Below, one piece after another: positions 17,048 to 25,610 of a DNA stretch of 31,263 bases. Numbering within the stretch: the first letter of the stretch is position 1; every line of letters begins with the position of its first letter. The position numbers and the translations under genes are program-made. This DNA is from Lentzea aerocolonigenes (GTDB taxonomy: Bacteria > Actinomycetota > Actinomycetes > Mycobacteriales > Pseudonocardiaceae). Under the pieces are notes generated by a model that made no database searches, had not been told where the DNA came from, and was given only the letters and a program-made list of their open reading frames with translations. Location: the NCBI RefSeq assembly GCF_000955955.1, contig NZ_JYJG01000303.1, positions 1 through 31,263 of the forward strand, written 5' to 3'.

Positions 17048-17065
17048 CGGTACCGATCAGTACCG
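17048..17065. promoter_or_regulatory. CGGTAC-N6-GTACCG inverted repeat upstream of the toxin gene
   Basis: Perfect 6-bp arms with a 6-nt spacer, ending 29 bp before ATG 17095 and so in or near the toxin promoter or leader. A related CGGTACCG-containing element lies 25 bp before the proteasomal ATPase start (about 25570-25588). Confidence 0.4.
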
Positions 17066-17094
17066 TTTCTGGGGTTTCTAGTGAAAGACAGTTC

Positions 17095-19281
17095 ATGCTC
17101 TCTGCGCACCGACGCACGACCACGACCTGGCGGCGGATCCTCGCCCCGGTCCTGGTCGTGCTCTCCCTGTTGACGTTCGTCCCGCCCGCGACGGCTGACA
17201 TCAGCTACCTGCGCGCGGCGCTGTACGCCTCGTGCGCCGACCAGACGCCGGTGTACTCGGTCAAGGACAACGGCGACCTGTGGCTCACCGCCCACACCGG
17301 CGCCCGTTCCGGCCGCAACACCTGGGGCACTGCGACCCGGATCGGCACGGGCTGGTTCGGCCGCGTGCTCGCGGCTCCCGGCGGTGTCCTGCACAGCATC
17401 GAGCCCGACGGCACGGTCAAGCGGTTCCGCTGGAACGGCACCGGCTGGGACAACGGCACCAGCACGGTCACCGGCTCCGGCTGGGGCGCCTACGCGACCG
17501 GCGACGGCCGCGACCGCGTCACGGTCGACTCCGACGGCGTGCTCTTCCGCCTCGACGGCGGGGTGCTGGTGATGCACCGGTTCGACGGCACGCGGTGGTC
17601 CGGCGGCGAGATCATCGACGACGGCTGGGGCTCCTACACCTCCGTCGTCGCCGCCGGTTCCGGTGTGCTCTACACCCGCACGGCCGACGGCGCCGTGTTC
17701 CGCCACCACTTCGACACCACGACGAACACGTGGTCGCAGCGTCACCTCAGGACGGGCCGCGACCTCGGCGCCGGCCGCCTCTTCTCGGCGGGCGCGGACA
17801 CCCTGTACCGGCTCACCGGCGCCGGTGAGCTGGTGTGGCAGCGGTTCGTGCCGGCCAAGGGCGAGTGGGTGACCACCGACCGCGCCGACGGCACGACGGT
17901 GGGCACCGGCTGGACCGGCCTGCGTGAGCTGGCCGTCGCGCCGGACGCCTGCACGCTGCGCAACCCGCTCAAGCCCGTGCACCAGCTGATGCAGCTCGGC
18001 CTCGGCGCGATCACCGCGGGCGAGGTCGTCACCGCGATCAAGGCGGCGGTCGCCGAAACCGGTGCCGACAACGCCCGGATGGGTGCGCTGGCGAAGGAGG
18101 TCGCCGCCTACGCGCAGGCCAACTGGCCCGCCGTCGAGCAGGCCAAGGCCGAGCTGGACGCCCTGCTCGCCGCGCCGGATCCGGAGCAGGCGCTCGTCGC
18201 CGCCGCCCGCGCGAAGCTCGCCGCCGCACAGGGCCTGGAGCTGCCGCAGTACCAGGAGCTCAACGCCCTGCTCGGCAAGGCACGCGCGGAGGCGCCGAAG
18301 ATCCACCAGGCGATCACCCAGTACCGCGGCTTCGTCGACGTCTTCGTCGACGAGGGCCGCAAGCTGATCGTGGTGCTGCGCGACACCGCGCAGTCGTTCC
18401 GCGAGATCCCGCCGTTCACCCTGCCCGCCGACTTCAAGGTCGACGTCGACGTCGCCGGTCTCGAGGCGATGGGCCGCGGCTGGGATCAGATGAACGCCGA
18501 CCTCACGCGGATGAACGAGTCCATCGACGCGTCGATGGCCCAGCTGAACGCCTCCATGGCGGCGTTCAACCGCAACATGGACGAGTTCAACCGCGACATG
18601 GCGGACTTCAACCGCACGATGGCCGAGTTCGACGCGTCCATGCAGCGGTTCAACTCCGGCACCTGGTGGCCGACCGGCGGGTTCAGCCTCAGCGGGCTCA
18701 AGTTCGACTTCGACCGGGTGTTCCCGACGGGGACGACGCAGGAGCAGCGCGACGCGACAGACCGCAAGGTGGCCGCGCTGGTCGGCTTCATCCCGTACGT
18801 CGGCAGCGGCAAGGGCATCGCGGACGCCATCACCGGTCGCGACACCATGACCGGCGAGCGGCTCGGCGGTCTCGACCGCGCGCTCAACATGCTGCCGATG
18901 TTGCGTCCGGTCAAGGAGCTGATGAAGGGCTCCGACGCGATCAACTCGGCGGAGCGCCTGCACGACGGTTCCCGCGGCACCGGCAACGTCGTCGACGGCG
19001 TGCGGCTCAACGCCCGGCTCGCGGGCGAGGAGATCGCGAACGGGCACGCCTACCAGAAGCACGTCGTCGAACAGGGCGAGTTTCCCGGTGTGCGCACGCG
19101 CGCCGAGTTCGCCCAGCTGGTGGAGAACACCATCGTCCGCGGCGAGATGCGGCCGTTGAACAACAACCGATTGGCCTACTGGTACAACGGGATGGTCGTC
19201 ATCAGGAGTCCTAGGGCCGCCGACGGTGGCACGGCGTTCGCGCCGAGGGACGGCTACAACTACTTCCTGACCGTCCCGTGA
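17095..19281 (+). CDS. Secreted polymorphic toxin: beta-propeller, heptad stalk, pretoxin region, C-terminal toxin domain
   Basis: 728 aa. A signal peptide comes first (Arg-rich n-region with TWRRIL, hydrophobic PVLVVLSLLTF, cleavage near PATA-DIS). Residues of about 40-285 repeat a tachylectin-like propeller unit (DGTVKRFRWNGTGW, GVLVMHRFDGTRW, GAVFRHHFD, GTGWTGL), suggesting glycan or surface binding. A helical region follows, then heptads with Met/Phe periodicity (466-522). GFIPYVGSGKGIADAITGRD (from 564) resembles the PT-TG pretoxin region. The last 95 residues (GHAYQKHVVEQGEFPGVRT with H651, K655, H656; LAYWYNGMVVI; GGTAFAP; NYF) look like an RNase-type toxin module seen at the ends of other actinobacterial polymorphic toxins; the exact fold is not certain. 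ATG 17095 is preferred to GTG 17026 because it starts the signal peptide. A small immunity-like gene follows. Confidence 0.8.
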   Translation: MLSAHRRTTTTWRRILAPVLVVLSLLTFVPPATADISYLRAALYASCADQTPVYSVKDNGDLWLTAHTGARSGRNTWGTATRIGTGWFGRVLAAPGGVLHSIEPDGTVKRFRWNGTGWDNGTSTVTGSGWGAYATGDGRDRVTVDSDGVLFRLDGGVLVMHRFDGTRWSGGEIIDDGWGSYTSVVAAGSGVLYTRTADGAVFRHHFDTTTNTWSQRHLRTGRDLGAGRLFSAGADTLYRLTGAGELVWQRFVPAKGEWVTTDRADGTTVGTGWTGLRELAVAPDACTLRNPLKPVHQLMQLGLGAITAGEVVTAIKAAVAETGADNARMGALAKEVAAYAQANWPAVEQAKAELDALLAAPDPEQALVAAARAKLAAAQGLELPQYQELNALLGKARAEAPKIHQAITQYRGFVDVFVDEGRKLIVVLRDTAQSFREIPPFTLPADFKVDVDVAGLEAMGRGWDQMNADLTRMNESIDASMAQLNASMAAFNRNMDEFNRDMADFNRTMAEFDASMQRFNSGTWWPTGGFSLSGLKFDFDRVFPTGTTQEQRDATDRKVAALVGFIPYVGSGKGIADAITGRDTMTGERLGGLDRALNMLPMLRPVKELMKGSDAINSAERLHDGSRGTGNVVDGVRLNARLAGEEIANGHAYQKHVVEQGEFPGVRTRAEFAQLVENTIVRGEMRPLNNNRLAYWYNGMVVIRSPRAADGGTAFAPRDGYNYFLTVP
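18490..18660 (+). repeat. Heptad repeats MxxFNRx inside the toxin
   Basis: Residues 466-522 of the secreted toxin read as successive units MNADLTR, MNESIDAS, MAQLNAS, MAAFNRN, MDEFNRD, MADFNRT, MAEFDAS, MQRFNSG. Met occupies one core position and Phe/Leu the other, 7 residues apart (one unit has 8). This predicts a coiled-coil stalk between propeller and toxin. The repetition is at the protein level; the DNA copies have diverged in places. Confidence 0.85.
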
Positions 19282-19295
19282 TGAGGGAGAGCAAC

Positions 19296-19490
19296 GTGGA
19301 AATGGTCCATTCCGATGGCGAGGGCCTCACTTTGTCGCTGACGAAGGAGGAGTTCTTCACCTTGGTCGGGTCGATCAACGAAGCACTGGAACTCGTGGAC
19401 GACTGGGAGTTCGAGACGCGGGTCGGCGTCGCACGCGACTTCGCCGTCGCCCTCAGATCGACCATGAGCGATCTCGCTCACGGGCTCTGA
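19296..19490 (+). CDS. Candidate immunity protein for the secreted toxin
   Basis: 64 aa from GTG 19296, which follows GAGGGAG by 6 nt. In-frame starts also exist at GTG 19278 and ATG 19281, overlapping the toxin stop, giving up to 70 aa. The sequence LTLSLTKEEFFTLVGSINEAL and DDWEFETRVGVARDFAVAL resembles a family of small acidic proteins (pattern LNEV..G..i.EFETRlG..r) that, as I recall, are found directly after toxins with a similar C-terminal domain. It is cytoplasmic, with no signal. Position, size and acidity all fit an immunity role; this is inference, not demonstrated. Confidence 0.72.
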   Translation: MEMVHSDGEGLTLSLTKEEFFTLVGSINEALELVDDWEFETRVGVARDFAVALRSTMSDLAHGL

Positions 19491-19496
19491 CGTCGT

Positions 19497-19519
19497 GGGG
19501 CGTCCACATCGGACGCCCC
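19497..19519. terminator. Bidirectional terminator between immunity and thioesterase genes
   Basis: GGGGCGTCC and GGACGCCCC form a perfect 9-bp GC-rich stem around a 5-nt loop. It begins 7 nt after the immunity gene stop and lies 5 nt before the convergent thioesterase stop, so it can serve both transcripts. Confidence 0.75.
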
Positions 19520-19523
19520 GCCG

Positions 19524-20288
19524 TCAGGCCCGCTCGCGCACGAACAGCGCCTGCGCCGTCGTTCCCACGGGCCCCTCGACGTCGTGCACAACGCTGGTCG
19601 CGAGCCCCACCCCGTCCGGCCCGATCGTCGTCCGCGCGTCCAGGCCTACCCACTCGCCGACGGGCTGGCGGTGCAGGTGCACGGTCAGGTCGGTGTTGAT
19701 CGCGTACCACTTGCGAATGTCCACACGGGACGAAACGCCGCTCGCGGAGTCGACCACGGAGAACAGCCGTTCCAGCGGTGTGGGCTCGGAGCCCTCCACC
19801 ACGGGCAGGCGCGGGCGGGCCCAGACCTTGGCGTCGCCCGGTGTGAAGATGCCGCCGGACACCGACAGCCACTCGACGGCCGCGAGGTAGCCGCCGGACC
19901 AGAAGTCCGGGATCTCCATCGGCACGGCGGAAGAAGGCGGTGCCATCTCGGGAACCGCGCCGCCCGCCACGGGCGTCGTGTCGGAGCCGACGATGTGCCA
20001 CGCACGGGCGGTCAGCACCACGCGGCCCTCGAAGGACAAGGCAGCCGCAAGGAGTTCCACCGAGCGGCCGGGGCGTTCGACCGACGTGGACACCGTCAGG
20101 TCGGCGACCGGCACCGGGCCGAGCACCTCGAAGGTCACCCGCGCCAACGAAGGCCGTAAACCCAGCAGCGAGCGGACCAGCAGCGCGGAGGGCGGGCCGA
20201 GGTGCTGGCTGTCCGGGCCCCACGGGCCGACGGTGTGGGGCGTGGAGCGGAACGTGTCGTCGCCCAGCGGCAGGTAGAAGGCGTCCAT
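19524..20288 (-). CDS. Acyl-CoA thioesterase, TesB-like double hotdog
   Basis: 254 aa in the TesB-like (4HBT_3) group: an N-terminal hotdog half with HLGPPSALLVRSLLG and RVTFEVLGPVPVADLTVST, and a C-terminal half with WYAINTDLTVHLHRQPVGEWVGLDART ending GTTAQALFVR. Such proteins hydrolyse acyl-CoA thioesters in the cytoplasm; the chain-length preference is unknown. ATG 20288 overlaps the exonuclease stop (TGATG), which sets the start although the frame continues upstream. It is the second gene of an operon with the RecB-like exonuclease; no functional link is evident. Confidence 0.88.
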   Translation of the reverse strand: MDAFYLPLGDDTFRSTPHTVGPWGPDSQHLGPPSALLVRSLLGLRPSLARVTFEVLGPVPVADLTVSTSVERPGRSVELLAAALSFEGRVVLTARAWHIVGSDTTPVAGGAVPEMAPPSSAVPMEIPDFWSGGYLAAVEWLSVSGGIFTPGDAKVWARPRLPVVEGSEPTPLERLFSVVDSASGVSSRVDIRKWYAINTDLTVHLHRQPVGEWVGLDARTTIGPDGVGLATSVVHDVEGPVGTTAQALFVRERA

Positions 20289-21133
20289 CAGTCGCGGTCC
20301 TGCAGAGGCTCGGTGTCGTCCGGCTCCGGCCAGCCGGGGTAGGGCGGCGGGGTGCCGTCGAACGCCGGGCAGAAGGCCTTGTGGTCGCAGTAGTCGCACA
20401 GGCGGCTGGGGGACGGGCGGAAGTCGCCGGTCGGGGCCGCGCGCATGATGGCCTGCCAGATGGCGTCGAGGGTGCGCTCGAAGCGGGAGAGCTCGGCCTC
20501 GTCCGGGGTGTAGGCGAGGGCCTGGCGGTCGGCCAGGTACATCAGCCGGAGCTGGCGCGGGACCACGCCGCGCAGCTTCCACAGCACCAGGGCGTAGAAC
20601 TTCATCTGGAACAACGCCTTCGCCTCGCCCACCTCGCGCGGGGCGGCGCCGGTTTTGTAGTCCACGACCCGGATCTCACCCGTCGGGGCCACGTCCACGC
20701 GGTCGATGTAGCCGCGCAACAGCACGCCGGACGGCAGCTCGGACTCGACGAGCAGCTCGCGGGACTCCGGTTCGAGCCGGCGCGGGTCCTCCAGGCCGAA
20801 GTAGCCGTCCAGCAGCTTCGTGGCCGACTCCAGCCACTGCGCTTCCTCGTCGCTGCCCTCGGTCGCGAACAACGAGGAGAACTCCGGGCGTTCGGCCTTC
20901 ACCCGTTCCCAGGCCGGCACGATCATCGAGCGGGCGCGGTCGGGCACGCGCTCCACGGCGGGCAGGGCGAAGAGATCTTCGAGGACGGCGTGCACCACCG
21001 TGCCGCGCACCTGCGCCTTCGTCGGCTTCTCCGGCAGCCGGTCGACCGCGCGGAACCGGTAGAGCAGCGGGCACTGCTTGAAGTCCCCCGCCCTGGACGG
21101 CGACAGCGCGGGCCTGCGCAACGTGGTGCTCAT
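20288..21133 (-). CDS. RecB-family Fe-S exonuclease (PD-(D/E)XK)
   Basis: 281 aa. Nuclease residues are visible: H48 in RGTVVHAVLEDLF, the Asp in LRGYIDRVD, EIRVVDYKTG (D...K), and QMKFYALVL. Four cysteines, C21 (FKQCPLLYRF) and C246-x2-C249-x5-C255 (CDYCDHKAFCP), form the 4Fe-4S arrangement of AddB/Cas4-like nucleases. A stand-alone DNA nuclease of the kind encoded near trmI and hisG in M. tuberculosis (Rv2119, from memory). An in-frame upstream ATG exists, but ATG 21133 is favoured because TAGGGT ends 7 nt before it (leaderless). No CRISPR array is present, so this is not a Cas4 locus. Confidence 0.9.
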   Translation of the reverse strand: MSTTLRRPALSPSRAGDFKQCPLLYRFRAVDRLPEKPTKAQVRGTVVHAVLEDLFALPAVERVPDRARSMIVPAWERVKAERPEFSSLFATEGSDEEAQWLESATKLLDGYFGLEDPRRLEPESRELLVESELPSGVLLRGYIDRVDVAPTGEIRVVDYKTGAAPREVGEAKALFQMKFYALVLWKLRGVVPRQLRLMYLADRQALAYTPDEAELSRFERTLDAIWQAIMRAAPTGDFRPSPSRLCDYCDHKAFCPAFDGTPPPYPGWPEPDDTEPLQDRD

Positions 21134-21140
21134 GCTTCGA

Positions 21141-21146
21141 ACCCTA
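21141..21146 (-). promoter_or_regulatory. Leaderless -10 hexamer of the exonuclease gene
   Basis: Minus-strand TAGGGT, then 7 nt, then ATG 21133. No Shine-Dalgarno is present. Confidence 0.45.
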
Positions 21147-21185
21147 GGACAGGGGTCTGACAATTCCGTGATCGCGTCGGAGGCG

Positions 21186-21242
21186 TGTCGATGAAGGGCT
21201 CATTCATCGACCCCGGGTGGATGAATGAGCCCTTCATCGACA
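21186..21242. repeat. Long perfect inverted repeat between divergent promoters
   Basis: Two 23-nt arms (21186-21208 and 21220-21242) are perfectly complementary around an 11-nt GC-rich spacer with a central CCCGGG. The arms contain GATGAAGGGCTCATTCATC. It lies between the minus-strand exonuclease promoter (21141-21146) and the plus-strand M50 promoter (21283-21288), so a normal 3'-end terminator role does not fit. The hairpin at 9-27 shares the GATGAAGG core. Confidence 0.85.
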
Positions 21243-21282
21243 AGGCGCGGAGCGGTACACCGCGAGATCACACCCGCCGCCT

Positions 21283-21288
21283 TACAGT
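21283..21288 (+). promoter_or_regulatory. Leaderless -10 hexamer of the M50 protease gene
   Basis: TACAGT, then 6 nt, then GTG 21295, with no Shine-Dalgarno in between. Confidence 0.45.
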
Positions 21289-21294
21289 GCACCC

Positions 21295-22413
21295 GTGGCC
21301 GCGCGGATCAGTGAGCGAGAGGGCGGCCTGCTGCTGTTCCGGGTGGCGGGCATCCCCGTGCTGCTCGCGCCGTCGTGGTGGATCGGGTCCGCGATCGTGG
21401 TGGCGTTCTACGCACCCCTGGTCGACGACCTCGCGCCCGGAACGCCGCCCGGCGTCGGTCTCCTGCTCGCCGCGCTCTTCGCGGTGTTCCTGGGCCTCTC
21501 AGTGCTCGCCCACGAACTGGGCCACTGCGTTGCGGCACTGCGCCTCGGCCTTCCGGTCAGAAGACTGCGCCTCTACCTGCTGGGCGGCCTGTCCGAGATC
21601 ATGCGCACGCCCGGCAAACCCAGCCACGAAGGCCTGGTCGCGGGCGCCGGACCGATCGTCTCGGTGGCGCTGGCGGTCATCTTCGGCATCGGCGCGTTCG
21701 TGATGGAACCCGGCGATGTCGTGTGGGTGCTGGTCTTCCAGGTCGCCGCGGCCAACGTCGCCGTCGCCGTCTTCAACCTCCTGCCCGGCCTTCCGCTCGA
21801 CGGCGGCCGGATCGTCAGAGCCGGTGTGTGGGCCGCGACCGGGCAACGGGCGATGGGCACGCGTGTCGCCGTGGTCGGTGGTTTCGCCGTGGCCATCGCA
21901 CTGGTGGCGTGGGCGCTGTACGGCGTCGCGGAAGGCGCGGAAGACCGCTGGCTGCGTCTTGGCGTGTGCGTGCTCACGGCATGGGTCGTCGTCGCCGGCG
22001 CGAGGAGCGAGCTCGCCAGCGAACGCCGCCGCACGTGGCCCGCCGGAGTCACGCTCAACGACCTGATCCTCCCGGTGCTCCAGCTCCCGGCCGAAAGCCC
22101 CGTCGCGGACGCCCTCAGCACGTCGGCGGGGCGCGGCGTGGTGCTGGTGCGAGCGGACGGCGTCGCAGCCGGGCTGCTCGACACCGAAGCGGCGCGAAAG
22201 CTCGCCGCCGCAAGCCCGTTCGCCCCAGCGGAGATGGCCGCCGAGCCGATCCTGCCCGAGACCGTGCTGCTCGCCGACGAGCCCGGCGAGGAGATCGTCG
22301 AACGCGTCCAGGGCACCGCCGCGTGGCAGTTCCTCGTCGTGGATCTGGAAGGCCGGCCGGCGGGCGTGCTGCGCAGGGAGGACCTGCGTGCGGCCATTGA
22401 GAAGGGCGTTTGA
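21295..22413 (+). CDS. Site-2 protease family (M50) metalloprotease with C-terminal CBS-like region
   Basis: 372 aa membrane protease. Zinc motif H73-E-L-G-H77 (VLAHELGHC) is in one membrane helix, and the third ligand is D169 in NLLPGLPLDGGR. About six hydrophobic segments cover residues 1-240. The C-terminal 130 residues are soluble and look like a degenerate CBS pair (GRGVVLVRADGVAAGLLD and QFLVVDLEGRPAGVLRRED), as in the SpoIVFB-like/Rip3 group. Such proteases cut membrane-bound substrates, often anti-sigma factors; the substrate is unknown. trmI follows after 12 nt, forming an operon. The start has a leaderless signature. Confidence 0.92.
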   Translation: MAARISEREGGLLLFRVAGIPVLLAPSWWIGSAIVVAFYAPLVDDLAPGTPPGVGLLLAALFAVFLGLSVLAHELGHCVAALRLGLPVRRLRLYLLGGLSEIMRTPGKPSHEGLVAGAGPIVSVALAVIFGIGAFVMEPGDVVWVLVFQVAAANVAVAVFNLLPGLPLDGGRIVRAGVWAATGQRAMGTRVAVVGGFAVAIALVAWALYGVAEGAEDRWLRLGVCVLTAWVVVAGARSELASERRRTWPAGVTLNDLILPVLQLPAESPVADALSTSAGRGVVLVRADGVAAGLLDTEAARKLAAASPFAPAEMAAEPILPETVLLADEPGEEIVERVQGTAAWQFLVVDLEGRPAGVLRREDLRAAIEKGV

Positions 22414-24100
<1,687 letters not shown>

Positions 24101-24152
24101 CGAAAATCCCCCGATGTGGACGTGGTCATGTCTTCGTGCGGCATTCCGCGGA

Positions 24153-24896
24153 TCATTTGGTCGGGACCTGCAAGTCCGGCAGCTTGAGGTCCTTCGCGAG
24201 CGTGCAGAACTTCCAGTCGCCCGATTCCTTCTTGAACTTCACGGTCGTGTCGAACGTCTTGGTCTCGCTGCCGAGCGTCACCGTGGTGGAGACGGCCACG
24301 TCGCCGGACGCGGTCGCGCTCTTCACGACCACCTTGGGCGCGGGCATGTTCTTGAGCTGCTCCATGAGCTTGCGCTGGTCCGGCGTGAGCTTCTTCTCCG
24401 CGTCCTCGGCTTCCTCGATCGCCTCGGCGCACATCATCGACTTGGCCTTGCTCTCGTTCTTGGCGGCGCCCGCGGCGTAGTAGGCCTCGGCGGCCTTCTT
24501 CACGTCGGCCGAGTCGTCACCGCCGCTGCTGCCGGAGTCCGAGGACGAGCTGGAGTTGCTCGACGAGGAGTTGCCGCTGAGCAGGACCGCGGCCGTGACA
24601 CCGCCGCCGACGAGCACCAGCACGCCGATGACGACGCCGATGATCAGGCCGGTGTTGCTCTTCTTGGGCGGCGGCGGGCCACCGAACCCGCCGGGCTGGC
24701 CGAACGGCTGCTGACCGTAGGGCTGCTGGCCGTAACCCGGTGGCGGCTGCTGGCCGTAGCCGGGCTGCGGCTGCTGGCCGTAGCCGGGAGGGGGCTGCTG
24801 GCCGTAACCCGGCTGCTGCGGCGGCTGCTGCCCGTACGGACCTCCGGGCTGCGGCTGCTGCCCGTAGGGGCCGGGCTGCTGCGGCGGGTAGGTCAT
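24153..24896 (-). CDS. Pro/Gln/Gly/Tyr-rich single-pass membrane protein, paralogue 2
   Basis: 247 aa with the same plan as the neighbouring gene: Q/P/G/Y repeats (residues 1-75), membrane helix (TGLIIGVVIGVLVLVGGGV), a Ser-rich linker (SSSNSSSSSDSGSSGG) and an extracellular domain from ADVKKAAEAYYAAGAAKN to GDWKFCTLAKDLKLPDL. A conserved Cys pair (in MMCAEAIEEAE and WKFCTLA) could form a disulphide. TTG 24899 is in frame, but ATG 24896 after GGGGAG is the start. The two genes are 52 bp apart and arose by duplication. Q/P-rich tails before a membrane helix are common in actinobacterial envelope proteins of unknown role. Confidence 0.85.
   Translation of the reverse strand: MTYPPQQPGPYGQQPQPGGPYGQQPPQQPGYGQQPPPGYGQQPQPGYGQQPPPGYGQQPYGQQPFGQPGGFGGPPPPKKSNTGLIIGVVIGVLVLVGGGVTAAVLLSGNSSSSNSSSSSDSGSSGGDDSADVKKAAEAYYAAGAAKNESKAKSMMCAEAIEEAEDAEKKLTPDQRKLMEQLKNMPAPKVVVKSATASGDVAVSTTVTLGSETKTFDTTVKFKKESGDWKFCTLAKDLKLPDLQVPTK
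24690..24893 (-). repeat. Tandem codon repeats for PGYGQQ-type units (paralogue 2)
   Basis: Second block of imperfect tandem units coding for PGYGQQPP and PYGQQP segments, close in sequence to those at 23836-24097. Recombination between the two blocks could delete or fuse the paralogues. Confidence 0.7.
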
Positions 24897-25610
24897 CAAA
24901 ACTCCCCGGTGCGGATGAGGTGATCTTTTCGGTGGACATTGTGGTACTTCGCGGACCGGCTCGCGGCCGAATGAGACCTAACGACACGCACGAGTGGTTG
25001 TGCACACGTTGTGCTGTTGCCAAAACCCCGCGCGAAGGCCGCGTCTGATAACGATTGCGGCAACTCCACCGGGAATCGACCGCGATGCACTGCGCTGTCG
25101 GGGTGGTGAGCCGTATGCGAAGGCAGAACCACCCGGTTGGCCGCAGGCTCTCCAGTCGTGCTGGAGGTGCGGCAGAGCCGGACCTCCGACGAGCGCGAAC
25201 GAGGTGTGTTGCGGTGCGTGACCACCGATCGGCCCATCCGATCGTCCACCTGGTGGGACGACGGCGTGTTGGCGCCCGTAGCCGGGCCGAGAGCCGTACC
25301 AGACGTGTTCGCGGTCGTCCGAGGGTGGTCGCGGAGCGTGGGGAGCGGGCGCCCGGCCGGGTGCTCCCATGACCCTCTCCTCGGACTTCTCGCAGGTCGA
25401 TCGGCGTGTCACAGGACGAAACGCCGGTCGCGGTTTCTGGGACGCACCGTAGCGGGTAGGTGGTTCCACCGAACACCGAGATGGAGCAGTTGACCTCTGT
25501 TGGAGGCTGGACCGTTGCGTCACACGAGCGAAGATGATGTTGTGAGTACACGATTTTGTCGGTGATCGCCGGTACCGTAATCGGTACGAACACGGGAGGA
25601 GGGTGCCGAC
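24897..25610. other. 714-bp intergenic region before the proteasomal ATPase
   Basis: No convincing gene. Several short open frames on both strands lack family resemblance, ribosome-binding sites or the strong GC3 bias of neighbouring genes. It has lower GC than the flanks. Visible signals are an inverted repeat CGATCGG-N5-CCGATCG (25226-25244), a nearby CCACC-T-GGTGG dyad (25246-25256), and the element close to the ATPase start at 25572-25585. It must hold divergent promoters for paralogue 2 and for the ATPase. No tRNA or known riboswitch was seen. Confidence 0.55.
25572..25585. promoter_or_regulatory. TACCG-TAAT-CGGTA dyad upstream of the ATPase gene
   Basis: Perfect 5-bp arms around TAAT, 25 bp before ATG 25611, inside the expected promoter or leader. 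The GGAGGAGG ribosome-binding site follows at about 25596. It shares CGGTACCG with the element upstream of the toxin gene. Confidence 0.4.

Noticed and set aside
17041..19062. Long minus-strand frame opposite the toxin gene
   Set aside because: No domain or start signal; the plus-strand frame has a signal peptide, repeats and a conserved C-terminal domain.
25137..25493. Possible small genes in the 714-bp intergenic region, e.g. a frame containing TDRPIRSSTWWDDG
   Set aside because: No ribosome-binding site, mixed third-position usage and no recognised family. A real small protein is not excluded, but the sequence does not support it.
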